This document shows, piece after piece, positions 1 through 6,518 of a stretch of 6,658 nucleotides of DNA (position 1 is the first letter of the stretch; each line of letters opens with the position of its first letter). The notes beneath the pieces are model-generated. The model had not been told where the DNA came from. It saw only the letters and a list, made by a program, of their open reading frames with translations, and did no database searches. Position numbers and translations under genes: made by a program. This DNA is from Candidatus Latescibacterota bacterium (GTDB lineage: Bacteria; Latescibacterota; UBA2968). The stretch covers positions 1 to 6,658 of the forward strand of contig JABIFK010000640.1 of the NCBI GenBank assembly GCA_018650745.1, read 5' to 3'.

Positions 1-1417
1 CAACAGATACAACTTCTGTCACTTGTTCTACAAATCGAATTTGATCTTCAGTGAACGCTTTGGGCTCAGAGGACAACAGTGCTAAGGTGCCTCTGATATG
101 CGGCACATCCAAAATAGAACGCACAGACATACCCAACCGAGCTTCCAGTTTGGCTCTATTCTCTTGAGATAATCCCTGAGCATCAGCATCCAAATCGGGC
201 CGATAAGATGTCTGCCCGGCCTTCCACATTCGAAAAGGACCCATTAATCTGTTTTCAACGTGTGATATTTCACCCGTTGGTAAAATTTGATAGGTTTCGA
301 ATACCTTATCGCTTTCATCTATGACTCTGTGCAAAGCCAATGATCCCATCGGTATGTTCAAAAGTTGTAATTGTTCAACAAGAAGGTGTACCAAACCTTC
401 CAGGTCTCGAGAATGAGTGATACCTTGTATTGCCCGATCAATACGCAACAGTGCAGCCTGCTGACGTAAAGACGCTTCAAGTTCAACTTGAACGCCCCGC
501 AAGCGCGCCTCCCCTTTTCGGACTTGTCGGGTCCACAAGACAACAATCAACGCAACCAAAATACCGATCCCCAAGATCCATAAAAAGATCTTCCAAATCA
601 CTTCGGAGCTTAATCCTTCTTCATATTCAACCGTCAACCATGTTTTTGAAATCCGAGCGTGATCCTCTGGCGTCACAGAATCAATGCCCTTGTTCAGAAT
701 ATCAACCAACTCAGGCCAATCAGAGCGAACGCCCATACGCAACGAAAAAGAATAAGGCGTTCCACCTGCTATTTTGATATTATGCCATTTATTCTGGCGA
801 ATGACATGATCGGCAACAATTAAGAAGCCGACGTACGCATCAATTTCACCCGCAATGAGTTTTTCCAAACCTTCTTGAACGGACCCCACAGGCTGAAGAT
901 TGAGTTGTGGAAAATCCCGTTCAAGTAATTCGTGATGCGCATATCCGTTTACCACGCCCACAGGCACATCCATCAAATTGTTTAAATCTGTCAATGGCGT
1001 GGCATCCCACCGCGCAAACACAACAATTGGACAATTGAGATAGGGTTTTGTAAACTTCAAATATTGCTCTCGTTGTGGTGTAGACGCTGCACAGGTTAAA
1101 ACATCAAGATCCCTGCTCTGTGCCTTTTCTAAAACAACCCTCCAAGGCAAGACTGGGGAACTGACCAAATTGAGATTCAATCTCTCTTTCAATAATGCGA
1201 CATAATCCGCAGTCATGCCTTTGTGAACACCCATTTCATCAATGAACTCCAAAGGTTCACAATAAGCATCTGAGCCCAATTGAATGGCAGGGTGAGCCTC
1301 TACCCACTGCTTCTCTTCTGGTGTCAATACAACTGCCTGAGCAAAACTCGTTGCCCAACCAGAAAGCACATAAAAGCCACATAACAATACATATTGAATG
1401 ATGCTCTTTTTTATCAT
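1..1417 (-). CDS. Membrane sensor with periplasmic solute-binding domain and GAF domain (3' end outside window)
   Basis: The reading frame is open from ATG at 1417 to the window edge (472 residues) with no stop, so the C-terminus is missing. Residues 1-28 look like a Sec signal peptide (Lys-rich start, hydrophobic core, AQA end). Residues about 32-265 fit the family-3 solute-binding (Venus-flytrap) fold used by BvgS-like sensors: LTPEEKQWVEAHP start, G-x-T-A-D-Y motif near 67-72, and an AGEIDAYVG segment near 189-197. Residues about 274-295 form one transmembrane helix, followed by a charged, probably coiled stretch (297-330) and a GAF-like domain (about 330-472, ending in the usual FTEDQIRFVEQV helix). 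The periplasmic part would bind a small ligand and signal through the membrane. The output module (histidine kinase or GGDEF) lies beyond base 1 and cannot be named. A weak GGA lies about 11 bases before the ATG. It is transcribed away from the neighbouring plus-strand ORFs. Confidence 0.88.
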   Translation of the reverse strand, partial: MIKKSIIQYVLLCGFYVLSGWATSFAQAVVLTPEEKQWVEAHPAIQLGSDAYCEPLEFIDEMGVHKGMTADYVALLKERLNLNLVSSPVLPWRVVLEKAQSRDLDVLTCAASTPQREQYLKFTKPYLNCPIVVFARWDATPLTDLNNLMDVPVGVVNGYAHHELLERDFPQLNLQPVGSVQEGLEKLIAGEIDAYVGFLIVADHVIRQNKWHNIKIAGGTPYSFSLRMGVRSDWPELVDILNKGIDSVTPEDHARISKTWLTVEYEEGLSSEVIWKIFLWILGIGILVALIVVLWTRQVRKGEARLRGVQVELEASLRQQAALLRIDRAIQGITHSRDLEGLVHLLVEQLQLLNIPMGSLALHRVIDESDKVFETYQILPTGEISHVENRLMGPFRMWKAGQTSYRPDLDADAQGLSQENRAKLEARLGMSVRSILDVPHIRGTLALLSSEPKAFTEDQIRFVEQVTEVVSV

Positions 1418-1597
1418 AATTTTATTCGTCCAATGATATGAATCAAAACCCCAATTGCACCCTCTCTGTATAAGAGAAGCCAAGAGGTGGTTTTGACACT
1501 TCCAACAGATGTTTTTACTTTATCTTAATGCCCAACCGTCATATCTTTATGCACCAGAAGTATACTGTATCATTGTATTCGTTATATCGGGAGAACA
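1418..1597. promoter_or_regulatory. Divergent intergenic region with promoter-like sequences
   Basis: This is the only sizeable non-coding gap in the window; it lies between the sensor (minus) and the zinc-ribbon ORF (plus). On the plus strand there is a perfect TTGACA at 1493-1498 with a poor -10 candidate (TACTTT, 1516-1521) 17 bases on. A better -10 hexamer, TATACT (1561-1566), has no good -35. On the minus strand TATACA lies within the short imperfect dyad CTCTCTGTATAAGAGAAG (1462-1479) and could be the -10 for the sensor gene. A promoter on each strand is expected from the divergent layout; the exact hexamers are tentative. Confidence 0.4.
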
Positions 1598-1819
1598 ATG
1601 CCCATGCCAGACTTGCCCCCTCTTTATATGTGCGTAAGATGTGATGAGTCATTTCAGTCTAATGAACCCATTCGTTTTTGCAACAAATGCGGCGCCTCAG
1701 TCAAACTGGTTGAAGGTGATGTCGTCAAACAGGTTCTGCTCATTGATGACTCCAAATTGACCTTCAGAAATATCATCATAATTTCCCAAAAAACATCGTG
1801 CCATCCACAGAAATATTAG
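1598..1819 (+). pseudogene. Zinc ribbon plus truncated receiver-domain start, probable gene remnant
   Basis: This is a 73-residue ORF starting at ATG 1598, preceded by CGGGAG at 1588-1593 (a second ATG at 1604 has better spacing). Residues 12-31 carry two Cys pairs, CVRC and CNKC (C12, C15, C28, C31), a typical zinc ribbon. Residues 45-55 read QVLLIDDSKLT, which matches the first strand and the acidic pair of a CheY-like receiver domain. The frame then runs into FRNIIIISQKTSCHPQKY and stops, so about 100 residues of receiver, including the phospho-acceptor Asp, are absent. Neither of the other two forward frames restores a receiver sequence downstream, so this looks like a deletion or rearrangement and not a simple frameshift. 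It could instead be a genuine short zinc-ribbon protein with a chance resemblance after residue 45. Its last 22 bases overlap the next ORF. Confidence 0.6.
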
Positions 1820-2595
1820 AACACACATTCACAGTTGCCAAACCAACAATCGCGCCCACAACACATGTAAGTCAAATATACCCAACCAGCAACACCCTCC
1901 CAGAAAACCTGCTCAAATTTTACATCTACTTCTCCGCCCCAATGCAACGAGATCAAACGTATTCTCACATTCGTCTGTTAGATCAATCGGGCAAAGAAAT
2001 ATCGGACCCCTTTCTCGAAGTCACCCCCGAATTATGGTCTCCACGCACTCAACGCTTCACCTTATTCTTTGACCCTGGGCGCATCAAGCGTGGCCTTATG
2101 CCAAATCAGGACCTAGGCCTGGCACTCAAAGAAGGCAACACCTACCACCTTGTCGTTTCCTCATCTTTAAAAGATGCAAACAACAATCGACTCACCGCCG
2201 CATATACAAAAACATTCACCATTAGAACAGCAGATCGCACATCACCCACCACAAAGATCTGGCGCATCACGCCCCCCACAAAAAAAACGCATGAGCCATT
2301 GGTTCTCAAATTAGACGAACCTCTCGACCATGCGCTTTTACACAGGTTAATCGAAATTAAAAACCCAAAAGAGCAAACTCTTGCCGGAAAAGTAGAAATA
2401 ACACACAACGAAACGCGGTGGCACTTCACCCCCCAAACGCCCTGGGCGTCTGGCCCACACACAGTCCACATCAACCCCATTTTGGAAGACGTGGCAGGCA
2501 ATCAACTTACACGATTATTTGACATGAACCTCGAAAACCAAACCGCTCAAATAACAAGCAGCGATCCCATTGTCCTTCCCTTTCAAATCCCCTAA
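1798..2595 (+). CDS. Bacterial Ig-like (SbsA/Big_5-type) two-domain protein, probably missing its 5' end
   Basis: The ORF has 265 residues from GTG 1798 to TAA 2595. Residues about 25-142 fit an SbsA-like Ig domain: IYPTSNTLPENLLKFYI then FSAPM, a strand-rich middle, FFDPGRIKRGL at 90-100, and a closing LKDANNNRL with FTI at 140-142. Residues about 152-245 look like a second, related domain (LDEPLDHALLHRLI at 172-185, NETRWHFTP at 204-212, LEDVAGNQL at 229-237). From memory this pattern belongs to a widespread uncharacterised family of exported proteins. Such proteins normally carry an N-terminal signal. None is visible here, and there is no ribosome-binding site before the GTG. The frame is open only back to a TGA at 1747. 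The gene is therefore probably 5'-truncated and fused to the remnant upstream. Its coding strand is very C-rich and G-poor. A role at the cell surface or periplasm is inferred from the fold only; the catalytic or ligand function is unknown. Confidence 0.65.
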   Translation: MPSTEILEHTFTVAKPTIAPTTHVSQIYPTSNTLPENLLKFYIYFSAPMQRDQTYSHIRLLDQSGKEISDPFLEVTPELWSPRTQRFTLFFDPGRIKRGLMPNQDLGLALKEGNTYHLVVSSSLKDANNNRLTAAYTKTFTIRTADRTSPTTKIWRITPPTKKTHEPLVLKLDEPLDHALLHRLIEIKNPKEQTLAGKVEITHNETRWHFTPQTPWASGPHTVHINPILEDVAGNQLTRLFDMNLENQTAQITSSDPIVLPFQIP

Positions 2596-2637
2596 CCCAA
2601 CCCCCAGCACCAAATCAAAACAGCCTACGCCCATCTC

Positions 2638-4284
2638 CTAACGGCCCTTCATCTCACCATGACAGGCAGCACATGTTCTATCCAATGGTTTGTAACGACG
2701 GTCAATTATATTCAAATCGAATGCCTCTACCTGATGGCACTTCTCACAAGCAACATCTTCATGAGCACCCGTTATGGCGAACAATGCATCTTTGTTATGA
2801 TCAAACAAAGTCGGCTTCCAATCGCCAGTCGTGTGGCACCGAACACAAGCTGTTATGTCAGCACGGTCAAACTGGCTGCCGTGTTGATCCACGTGGCAAT
2901 CTTGACAATCCAAAGGCAGCGGAACATATCGCGTTCCAGTAAATCCATCTGTCTCAATGCCCTTGTGACACTTTTCACAAAATACTTTCTGATGTTTGCC
3001 CCGCAGTGGAAATCGCGTCTCATTGTGGTTGACATCCACGGCGTGCCAAGTAGATCCATTGTGGCACGCTTCACACCCACCTTTGGCGATACGCGCAACA
3101 AATTGATCACCATGGGGCGTTTGATGACAGTCTCGACACGTAAAGGTTTCTTGGGGCCAAACAAACTGCACCACGCCCGAGGCCATCGTTTGATGACACA
3201 TCATGCAGGGCACGGCTTGATGTGCACCTTCAAGCCGAAAGCGGGTGTCCTGGTGCCTCTCTAAACCGAATCGTGCGGGCATGAATCCCTGCTCAATGTG
3301 ACAACTCTCACAGCGCCCCTTGTCCACTCGGTGGCGTAATTGCCCTTGATGGGTATCTTGGTGACAATCGACACATTGAGCAAACGCAGGGCGTACCAAT
3401 TTCTCAGTGTTGCCATGACACAATTCGCATTTCACAGAGTCATGCTTACCCACCAAAGGGTATTTTGTTTGGTTGTGATTAAAGGTTTTAAGATTGGTCT
3501 CATACCAACCATTCGGTGAGTGACATTGTTCACAAGTCTGTGCAAATTTTCCAAAATGTACATCTTCATGACAGGCGACACACCCATCGAACACAAGGGG
3601 CCTAAAACGCGTGAATGACCCAGTGGGTTCTCCAACAAGGGGTTCTTCCAAATGACACTTTTCACAGGCCGTTGAATCATGTTTCCCGACGAGCGCAAAT
3701 CGTGCTTGATCATGTGAAAACTTGTCAATTACCTTCCAATCGTCTACGACATGACAAGCGTCACACGATTGGTCAAACTGGCCCTTATGTTTATCAACAT
3801 GGCAAGAGGAACACGCCTGATCCAACCCCAAGAACGTGTGATCCAAAGAACCTTTCCGATCTGTCAAAATATCAGATGCTCGAATATTTTTTTCTTGATG
3901 ACAATCGCGACATTCCGCCTCTTGATGTTTTTTGCCACGCAAGACATAACCCGTTCGGTTGTGATCAAAATGAGTCATATCTTCATCGGGCCAGCGAATC
4001 ATTGAAAATTTTTGGCCATTGTGATCGCTGTGACACGAGACACAATTGGTGTCGCGAACGGTGGCATGAAACCCCTTATCGGCATTGATTCGCACACGGA
4101 TTTCTGTATGGCAATCCATACACTTTGCGCCATCAATATGCTGTCCCAATTGGTGGCACTGCGTACAATTACTTAACCCTTCCAAATGAGCATGAACGCG
4201 TGCCAACTCACCCGGAGACAACTGGGCTTCTATGGTATGCACGGTACAAAAGCACATCAAAACACTGAAAAGAAAAAGTCTCAT
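2638..4284 (-). CDS. Exported multiheme cytochrome c, 20 CxxCH sites, triheme modular repeats
   Basis: It encodes 548 residues. Residues 1-20 form a signal peptide (MRLFLFSV... ending IEA). Twenty CxxCH heme-attachment motifs begin at residues 40, 55, 81, 125, 158, 174, 207, 235, 251, 286, 304, 325, 360, 383, 404, 436, 460, 480, 513 and 538. After a three-heme N-terminal part, the protein is a series of modules of about 76-83 residues beginning with an F-x-H-N-x-T-x-F/Y-x-L-x-G-K-H signature. Each has three hemes; the sixth stops after two. It resembles cytochrome c7/c3-type electron carriers and would act as a periplasmic electron wire. An upstream in-frame ATG at 4338 was not chosen, because it would overlap the cytochrome b gene by 50 bases and place a poor leader before the signal peptide. 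The ATG at 4284 lies 4 bases after the cytochrome b stop, which suggests translational coupling. No terminator hairpin is visible after the TAG at 2638-2640. Confidence 0.95.
   Translation of the reverse strand: MRLFLFSVLMCFCTVHTIEAQLSPGELARVHAHLEGLSNCTQCHQLGQHIDGAKCMDCHTEIRVRINADKGFHATVRDTNCVSCHSDHNGQKFSMIRWPDEDMTHFDHNRTGYVLRGKKHQEAECRDCHQEKNIRASDILTDRKGSLDHTFLGLDQACSSCHVDKHKGQFDQSCDACHVVDDWKVIDKFSHDQARFALVGKHDSTACEKCHLEEPLVGEPTGSFTRFRPLVFDGCVACHEDVHFGKFAQTCEQCHSPNGWYETNLKTFNHNQTKYPLVGKHDSVKCELCHGNTEKLVRPAFAQCVDCHQDTHQGQLRHRVDKGRCESCHIEQGFMPARFGLERHQDTRFRLEGAHQAVPCMMCHQTMASGVVQFVWPQETFTCRDCHQTPHGDQFVARIAKGGCEACHNGSTWHAVDVNHNETRFPLRGKHQKVFCEKCHKGIETDGFTGTRYVPLPLDCQDCHVDQHGSQFDRADITACVRCHTTGDWKPTLFDHNKDALFAITGAHEDVACEKCHQVEAFDLNIIDRRYKPLDRTCAACHGEMKGR
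2641..3969 (-). repeat. Six tandem triheme modules inside the cytochrome c gene
   Basis: Modules begin near residues 106, 189, 268, 342, 418 and 494, a spacing of 83, 79, about 75, 76 and 76 residues. Each has the order F-x-H-N...L-x-G-K/A-H, CxxCH, then CxxCH followed by D-x-H-x-G-Q-F, then CxxCH. The conserved His residues outside CxxCH are good candidates for distal heme ligands. The sixth module ends after its second CxxCH at the protein C-terminus. The repeats are diverged in sequence, so they reflect old duplication of a domain, not recent DNA repeats. Confidence 0.85.
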
Positions 4285-4288
4285 CACG

Positions 4289-5140
4289 TTAAAAAACCCA
4301 TCGATGGCCAAACAATATGGCAACAGCAATATGAACAATCATGATCAAAAACATGACAACGGTAAAAGGCAAATGAATGACATGCCAATAATGCAGAACA
4401 TTTTGCAATGTTTGATAAAAGTGAATGCTCCGTTGCAATGAAGCTTGTTTTTTTGCCAATTGGATGATCTGTCCGAAATGAGCCGCAGACAAACGCATGT
4501 CCATCTTTAGAACATTGCGAACTTGGCGCATATGAAAAAACCGCGTCAGATCACTCACTAACAAAGCCAAAGGACCCGCATGTTGCGATCGAGAAATATC
4601 GGCAAGCATTCCTACAGCTTGGTGTTCTTTGCCCAACCGCTCTGACAGATGGTCGCAAATATTCTGGTATTCGGTTTCCAAATGCGCAGCCGTAACAGCC
4701 CGCCCGCCCAAATCGCGCGGAATACGCACGTAAACATACCGCCCCAACACCCCACTCAGAACCAAACCAATCATACACCAAAAACTCACAGCAACCAAAC
4801 CGCCAACCTTAAAGGCCGTGTGAAAGGTCACCAATGTGGCACCCATCACACACAAAAAAATATGGACCGTCAACCAAACACGCAGGTTGCCCCAATCCAT
4901 CATCCAACGCACCCGTTTGCGAACCATATACATCAGCACACCAAAAACAATCATAGAAGCCCCTGCAACACCCAGACCATGTCCATAAAAGCCACCGGGC
5001 TTCAACATTTTGTGCCCCACATCAAGTGGACGGTCTATCAACGGCAATTGATAATACGCCCAACCTTCAATACCGACAGAAACCGTCACTACCAGCCAAA
5101 TAAAAAAAAGAAGATATCCCAAAAGCCGATGACCTGTCAT
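4289..5140 (-). CDS. Predicted diheme inner-membrane cytochrome b with central cytoplasmic insert
   Basis: It encodes 283 residues. Five hydrophobic segments are visible: about 6-24, 54-73, 88-108, 114-134 and 255-278. Positively charged loops (RKRVRW at 74-79, RYVYVRIPR at 134-142) place the long 135-252 region in the cytoplasm. Helix 3 carries H93 and H107 and helix 5 carries H256 and H270. Each pair is 14 apart, the spacing of the axial ligands in cytochrome b/b6. With both helices running in-to-out, H93 would pair with H256 near the cytoplasm and H107 with H270 near the periplasm, stacking two hemes across the membrane. H54 in helix 2 is a further conserved-looking site. The 135-252 insert has many His but only one Cys (C162) and no cofactor motif that I recognise. 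The start at 5140 is supported by GGGGAGG at 5151-5157. It lies 67 bases after the flavoprotein and 4 bases before the multiheme cytochrome, so it probably passes electrons between them. No specific named family was recognised. Confidence 0.78.
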   Translation of the reverse strand: MTGHRLLGYLLFFIWLVVTVSVGIEGWAYYQLPLIDRPLDVGHKMLKPGGFYGHGLGVAGASMIVFGVLMYMVRKRVRWMMDWGNLRVWLTVHIFLCVMGATLVTFHTAFKVGGLVAVSFWCMIGLVLSGVLGRYVYVRIPRDLGGRAVTAAHLETEYQNICDHLSERLGKEHQAVGMLADISRSQHAGPLALLVSDLTRFFHMRQVRNVLKMDMRLSAAHFGQIIQLAKKQASLQRSIHFYQTLQNVLHYWHVIHLPFTVVMFLIMIVHIAVAILFGHRWVF

Positions 5141-5150
5141 AGGCTAAAAC

Positions 5151-5157
5151 CCTCCCC
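5151..5157 (-). promoter_or_regulatory. Ribosome-binding site of the cytochrome b gene
   Basis: On the minus strand this reads GGGGAGG, ten bases before the ATG at 5140. It fixes the start of the cytochrome b gene. The rest of the 67-base gap to the flavoprotein stop shows no hairpin that would argue for a terminator, so read-through from the upstream gene is likely. Confidence 0.7.
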
Positions 5158-5207
5158 AATGTCAAACCAATGAAATCAATTTCAACTTAACCCGGCCACA
5201 ACGTTAC

Positions 5208-6503
5208 CTAAGCAGAACCAAACTTGGTCTCTACCGCAACCCCTATTTTCTTTAAAAAACCAGTGGGCAATTCTCCTCCCGCAAAAACAAAAACCTGATC
5301 GTTTCTTACTTTCACCGATTCGCCTTTGTGATCTAACACCACTTCACCTTCTGCAATTGAAACAATCTGAGATGAAAAAGCGGTTTCTATTTTTCCTTCG
5401 GAGATCAAAGTCTGAAGCCGATCTCGCACCTCTTCTTTGGGCCGCTGAAACTGATCTCGGCGATATGATAACGTCACCTTATTACCCGGTTCCTCTGCCA
5501 ATGAACATGCGGCTTCTAATGCGCTGTCCCCCCCGCCAACCACCATCACCGACATATCCTGAAATTGCTCGGGTTCCAAAAGACTGTACGCAACCTTAGA
5601 AAGATCCTCTCCTGGCACATTCAACTTTCTTGGCGTGCCTCGCCGCCCAATGGCCAAAACCACATGTTTTGCCCGAAAGGTCTCTTGATCGGTTTGTACT
5701 TCAAATACGCCATTCTCTTTCTCAATATGATTCACCTTGCAAAAGGTCTGCACCTCTAGCCCCGTGTCTTTCACAATTTTAACCCACAGATCCATCAATT
5801 CTTCTTTGTACATTTCGCGAGAATTCACCTTACCATACAAGGGTATATCCATTGGTTGCGTCATCACCAACTTCCGCCTGGGATACTGTCGAATCGCCCC
5901 ACCAATATCGCCCTGATCAACCGTCACAAATTTCAACCCCACACGCATCGCCTCCAAAGAGGCCGAAAGACCTGCAGGTCCAGCACCAACGATCACCACA
6001 TCTAAAACATCTGTTTTTGATTCCTTTTTTTGTGCGATATATTCTATGGATTGACGCCCTTGGGTCACGGCATTGCGAATAAGCCCCATCCCCCCCAATT
6101 CGCCTACGATGTGTAAATTGGGAATATTCGTTTCAAAGTTTGGCGATACCTCAGGAATATCGACACCACGTTTTTCTGTACCAAACACGAGCTCAATCGC
6201 ATCAACCGGACACGCGTCTGCACAGGCCCCATGCCCAATACACCGTGCCGCATGAATCAATTGCGATTTCCCTCCAACAAATCCCAAAACCTTCTTTTCA
6301 GGACACGCTTGTATGCACGCCCCGCTACACAAACATGCATTTGGGTTTATAACGGGATGCAAAGACGGGGGCTCATTTAAACCCGCCTTTTCGGACCGCT
6401 CAAACGCCAGCTGGTTTTTTCGCTCACGCGCTTTCACCACCCACACATAGGGTATGACAGTGAACACAACCAACAAACCTCCAATACCCACAGACCAATC
6501 CAT
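5208..6503 (-). CDS. Membrane-anchored ferredoxin / NADPH-type flavoprotein oxidoreductase
   Basis: It encodes 431 residues. One N-terminal helix (about 5-23) followed by KARERK anchors it with the bulk in the cytoplasm. Residues 50-105 form a two-motif ferredoxin domain: C57, C59, C63, C67-P and C88, H91, C94, C98-P. Residues 111-157 (NFETNIPNLHIVGE, then GLIRNAVTQG) look like the C-terminal FAD-contacting segment of thioredoxin-reductase-like enzymes. Residues 167-200 hold the FAD Rossmann motif GAGPAG (173-178), and 316-333 the NAD(P) motif GGGDSALEAA. SYRRDQFQR (346-354), with its paired Arg, suggests NADPH over NADH. The redox-active CxxC of thioredoxin reductase is absent, so it is not one; the YPRRKLVMTQPMDIPLYGK segment (207-225) is closest to YpdA-like flavoproteins. 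Likely role: electron exchange between NADP(H) and the neighbouring cytochrome b through FAD and Fe-S. The start is fixed by TAAGGAG eight bases upstream. Confidence 0.88.
   Translation of the reverse strand: MDWSVGIGGLLVVFTVIPYVWVVKARERKNQLAFERSEKAGLNEPPSLHPVINPNACLCSGACIQACPEKKVLGFVGGKSQLIHAARCIGHGACADACPVDAIELVFGTEKRGVDIPEVSPNFETNIPNLHIVGELGGMGLIRNAVTQGRQSIEYIAQKKESKTDVLDVVIVGAGPAGLSASLEAMRVGLKFVTVDQGDIGGAIRQYPRRKLVMTQPMDIPLYGKVNSREMYKEELMDLWVKIVKDTGLEVQTFCKVNHIEKENGVFEVQTDQETFRAKHVVLAIGRRGTPRKLNVPGEDLSKVAYSLLEPEQFQDMSVMVVGGGDSALEAACSLAEEPGNKVTLSYRRDQFQRPKEEVRDRLQTLISEGKIETAFSSQIVSIAEGEVVLDHKGESVKVRNDQVFVFAGGELPTGFLKKIGVAVETKFGSA
6207..6335 (-). other. Ferredoxin domain with both second-position cysteines replaced
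   Basis: This covers residues 57-99 of the flavoprotein. A bacterial 2[4Fe-4S] ferredoxin motif is C-x2-C-x2-C-x3-C-P. Motif 1 reads C57-L-C59-S60-G-A-C63-I-Q-A-C67-P, so the canonical second Cys position holds Ser60, with a Cys one place earlier. Motif 2 reads C88-I-G-H91-G-A-C94-A-D-A-C98-P, so His91 holds that position. The remaining ligands are intact. Clusters could be [3Fe-4S], or [4Fe-4S] with His or the shifted Cys as ligand. From memory the His variant recurs in relatives, so it is probably functional and not damage. Confidence 0.8.
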
Positions 6504-6511
6504 ATCGATAA

Positions 6512-6518
6512 CTCCTTA
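6512..6518 (-). promoter_or_regulatory. Ribosome-binding site of the flavoprotein gene, overlapping the upstream stop codon
   Basis: On the minus strand this reads TAAGGAG, eight bases before the ATG at 6503. Its first three bases are the TAA stop of the outer-membrane protein gene. The overlap ties the two genes into one transcript and suggests that ribosomes finishing the barrel gene help start the flavoprotein. Confidence 0.85.

Noticed and set aside
430..777. Plus-strand ORF of 115 codons
   Set aside because: It is antisense to the continuous sensor reading frame, low in complexity and without a ribosome-binding site.
1598..1819. Functional response regulator
   Set aside because: Only the first strand of a receiver is present; the phospho-acceptor Asp and the rest of the domain are missing.
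2596..2637. Bidirectional terminator between the convergent genes
   Set aside because: The 42-base gap contains no inverted repeat with a useful stem and no flanking T-run.
2659..3264. Plus-strand ORF of 201 codons
   Set aside because: It lies entirely antisense to the 20-heme cytochrome and encodes no recognisable domain; its openness follows from the CxxCH-rich opposite strand.
4285..4338. Longer start (ATG 4338) for the multiheme cytochrome, giving 566 residues
   Set aside because: It would overlap the cytochrome b gene by 50 bases and put an extra 18 residues ahead of a complete signal peptide that begins at the ATG at 4284.
4649..5173. Plus-strand ORF of 174 codons
   Set aside because: It is antisense to the cytochrome b gene; its Asn/His/Pro/Thr-rich product reflects the G-poor plus strand and has no domain.
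5208..6503. Thioredoxin reductase
   Set aside because: The NADPH-domain CxxC redox pair is absent, and the protein carries a membrane anchor and a ferredoxin domain.
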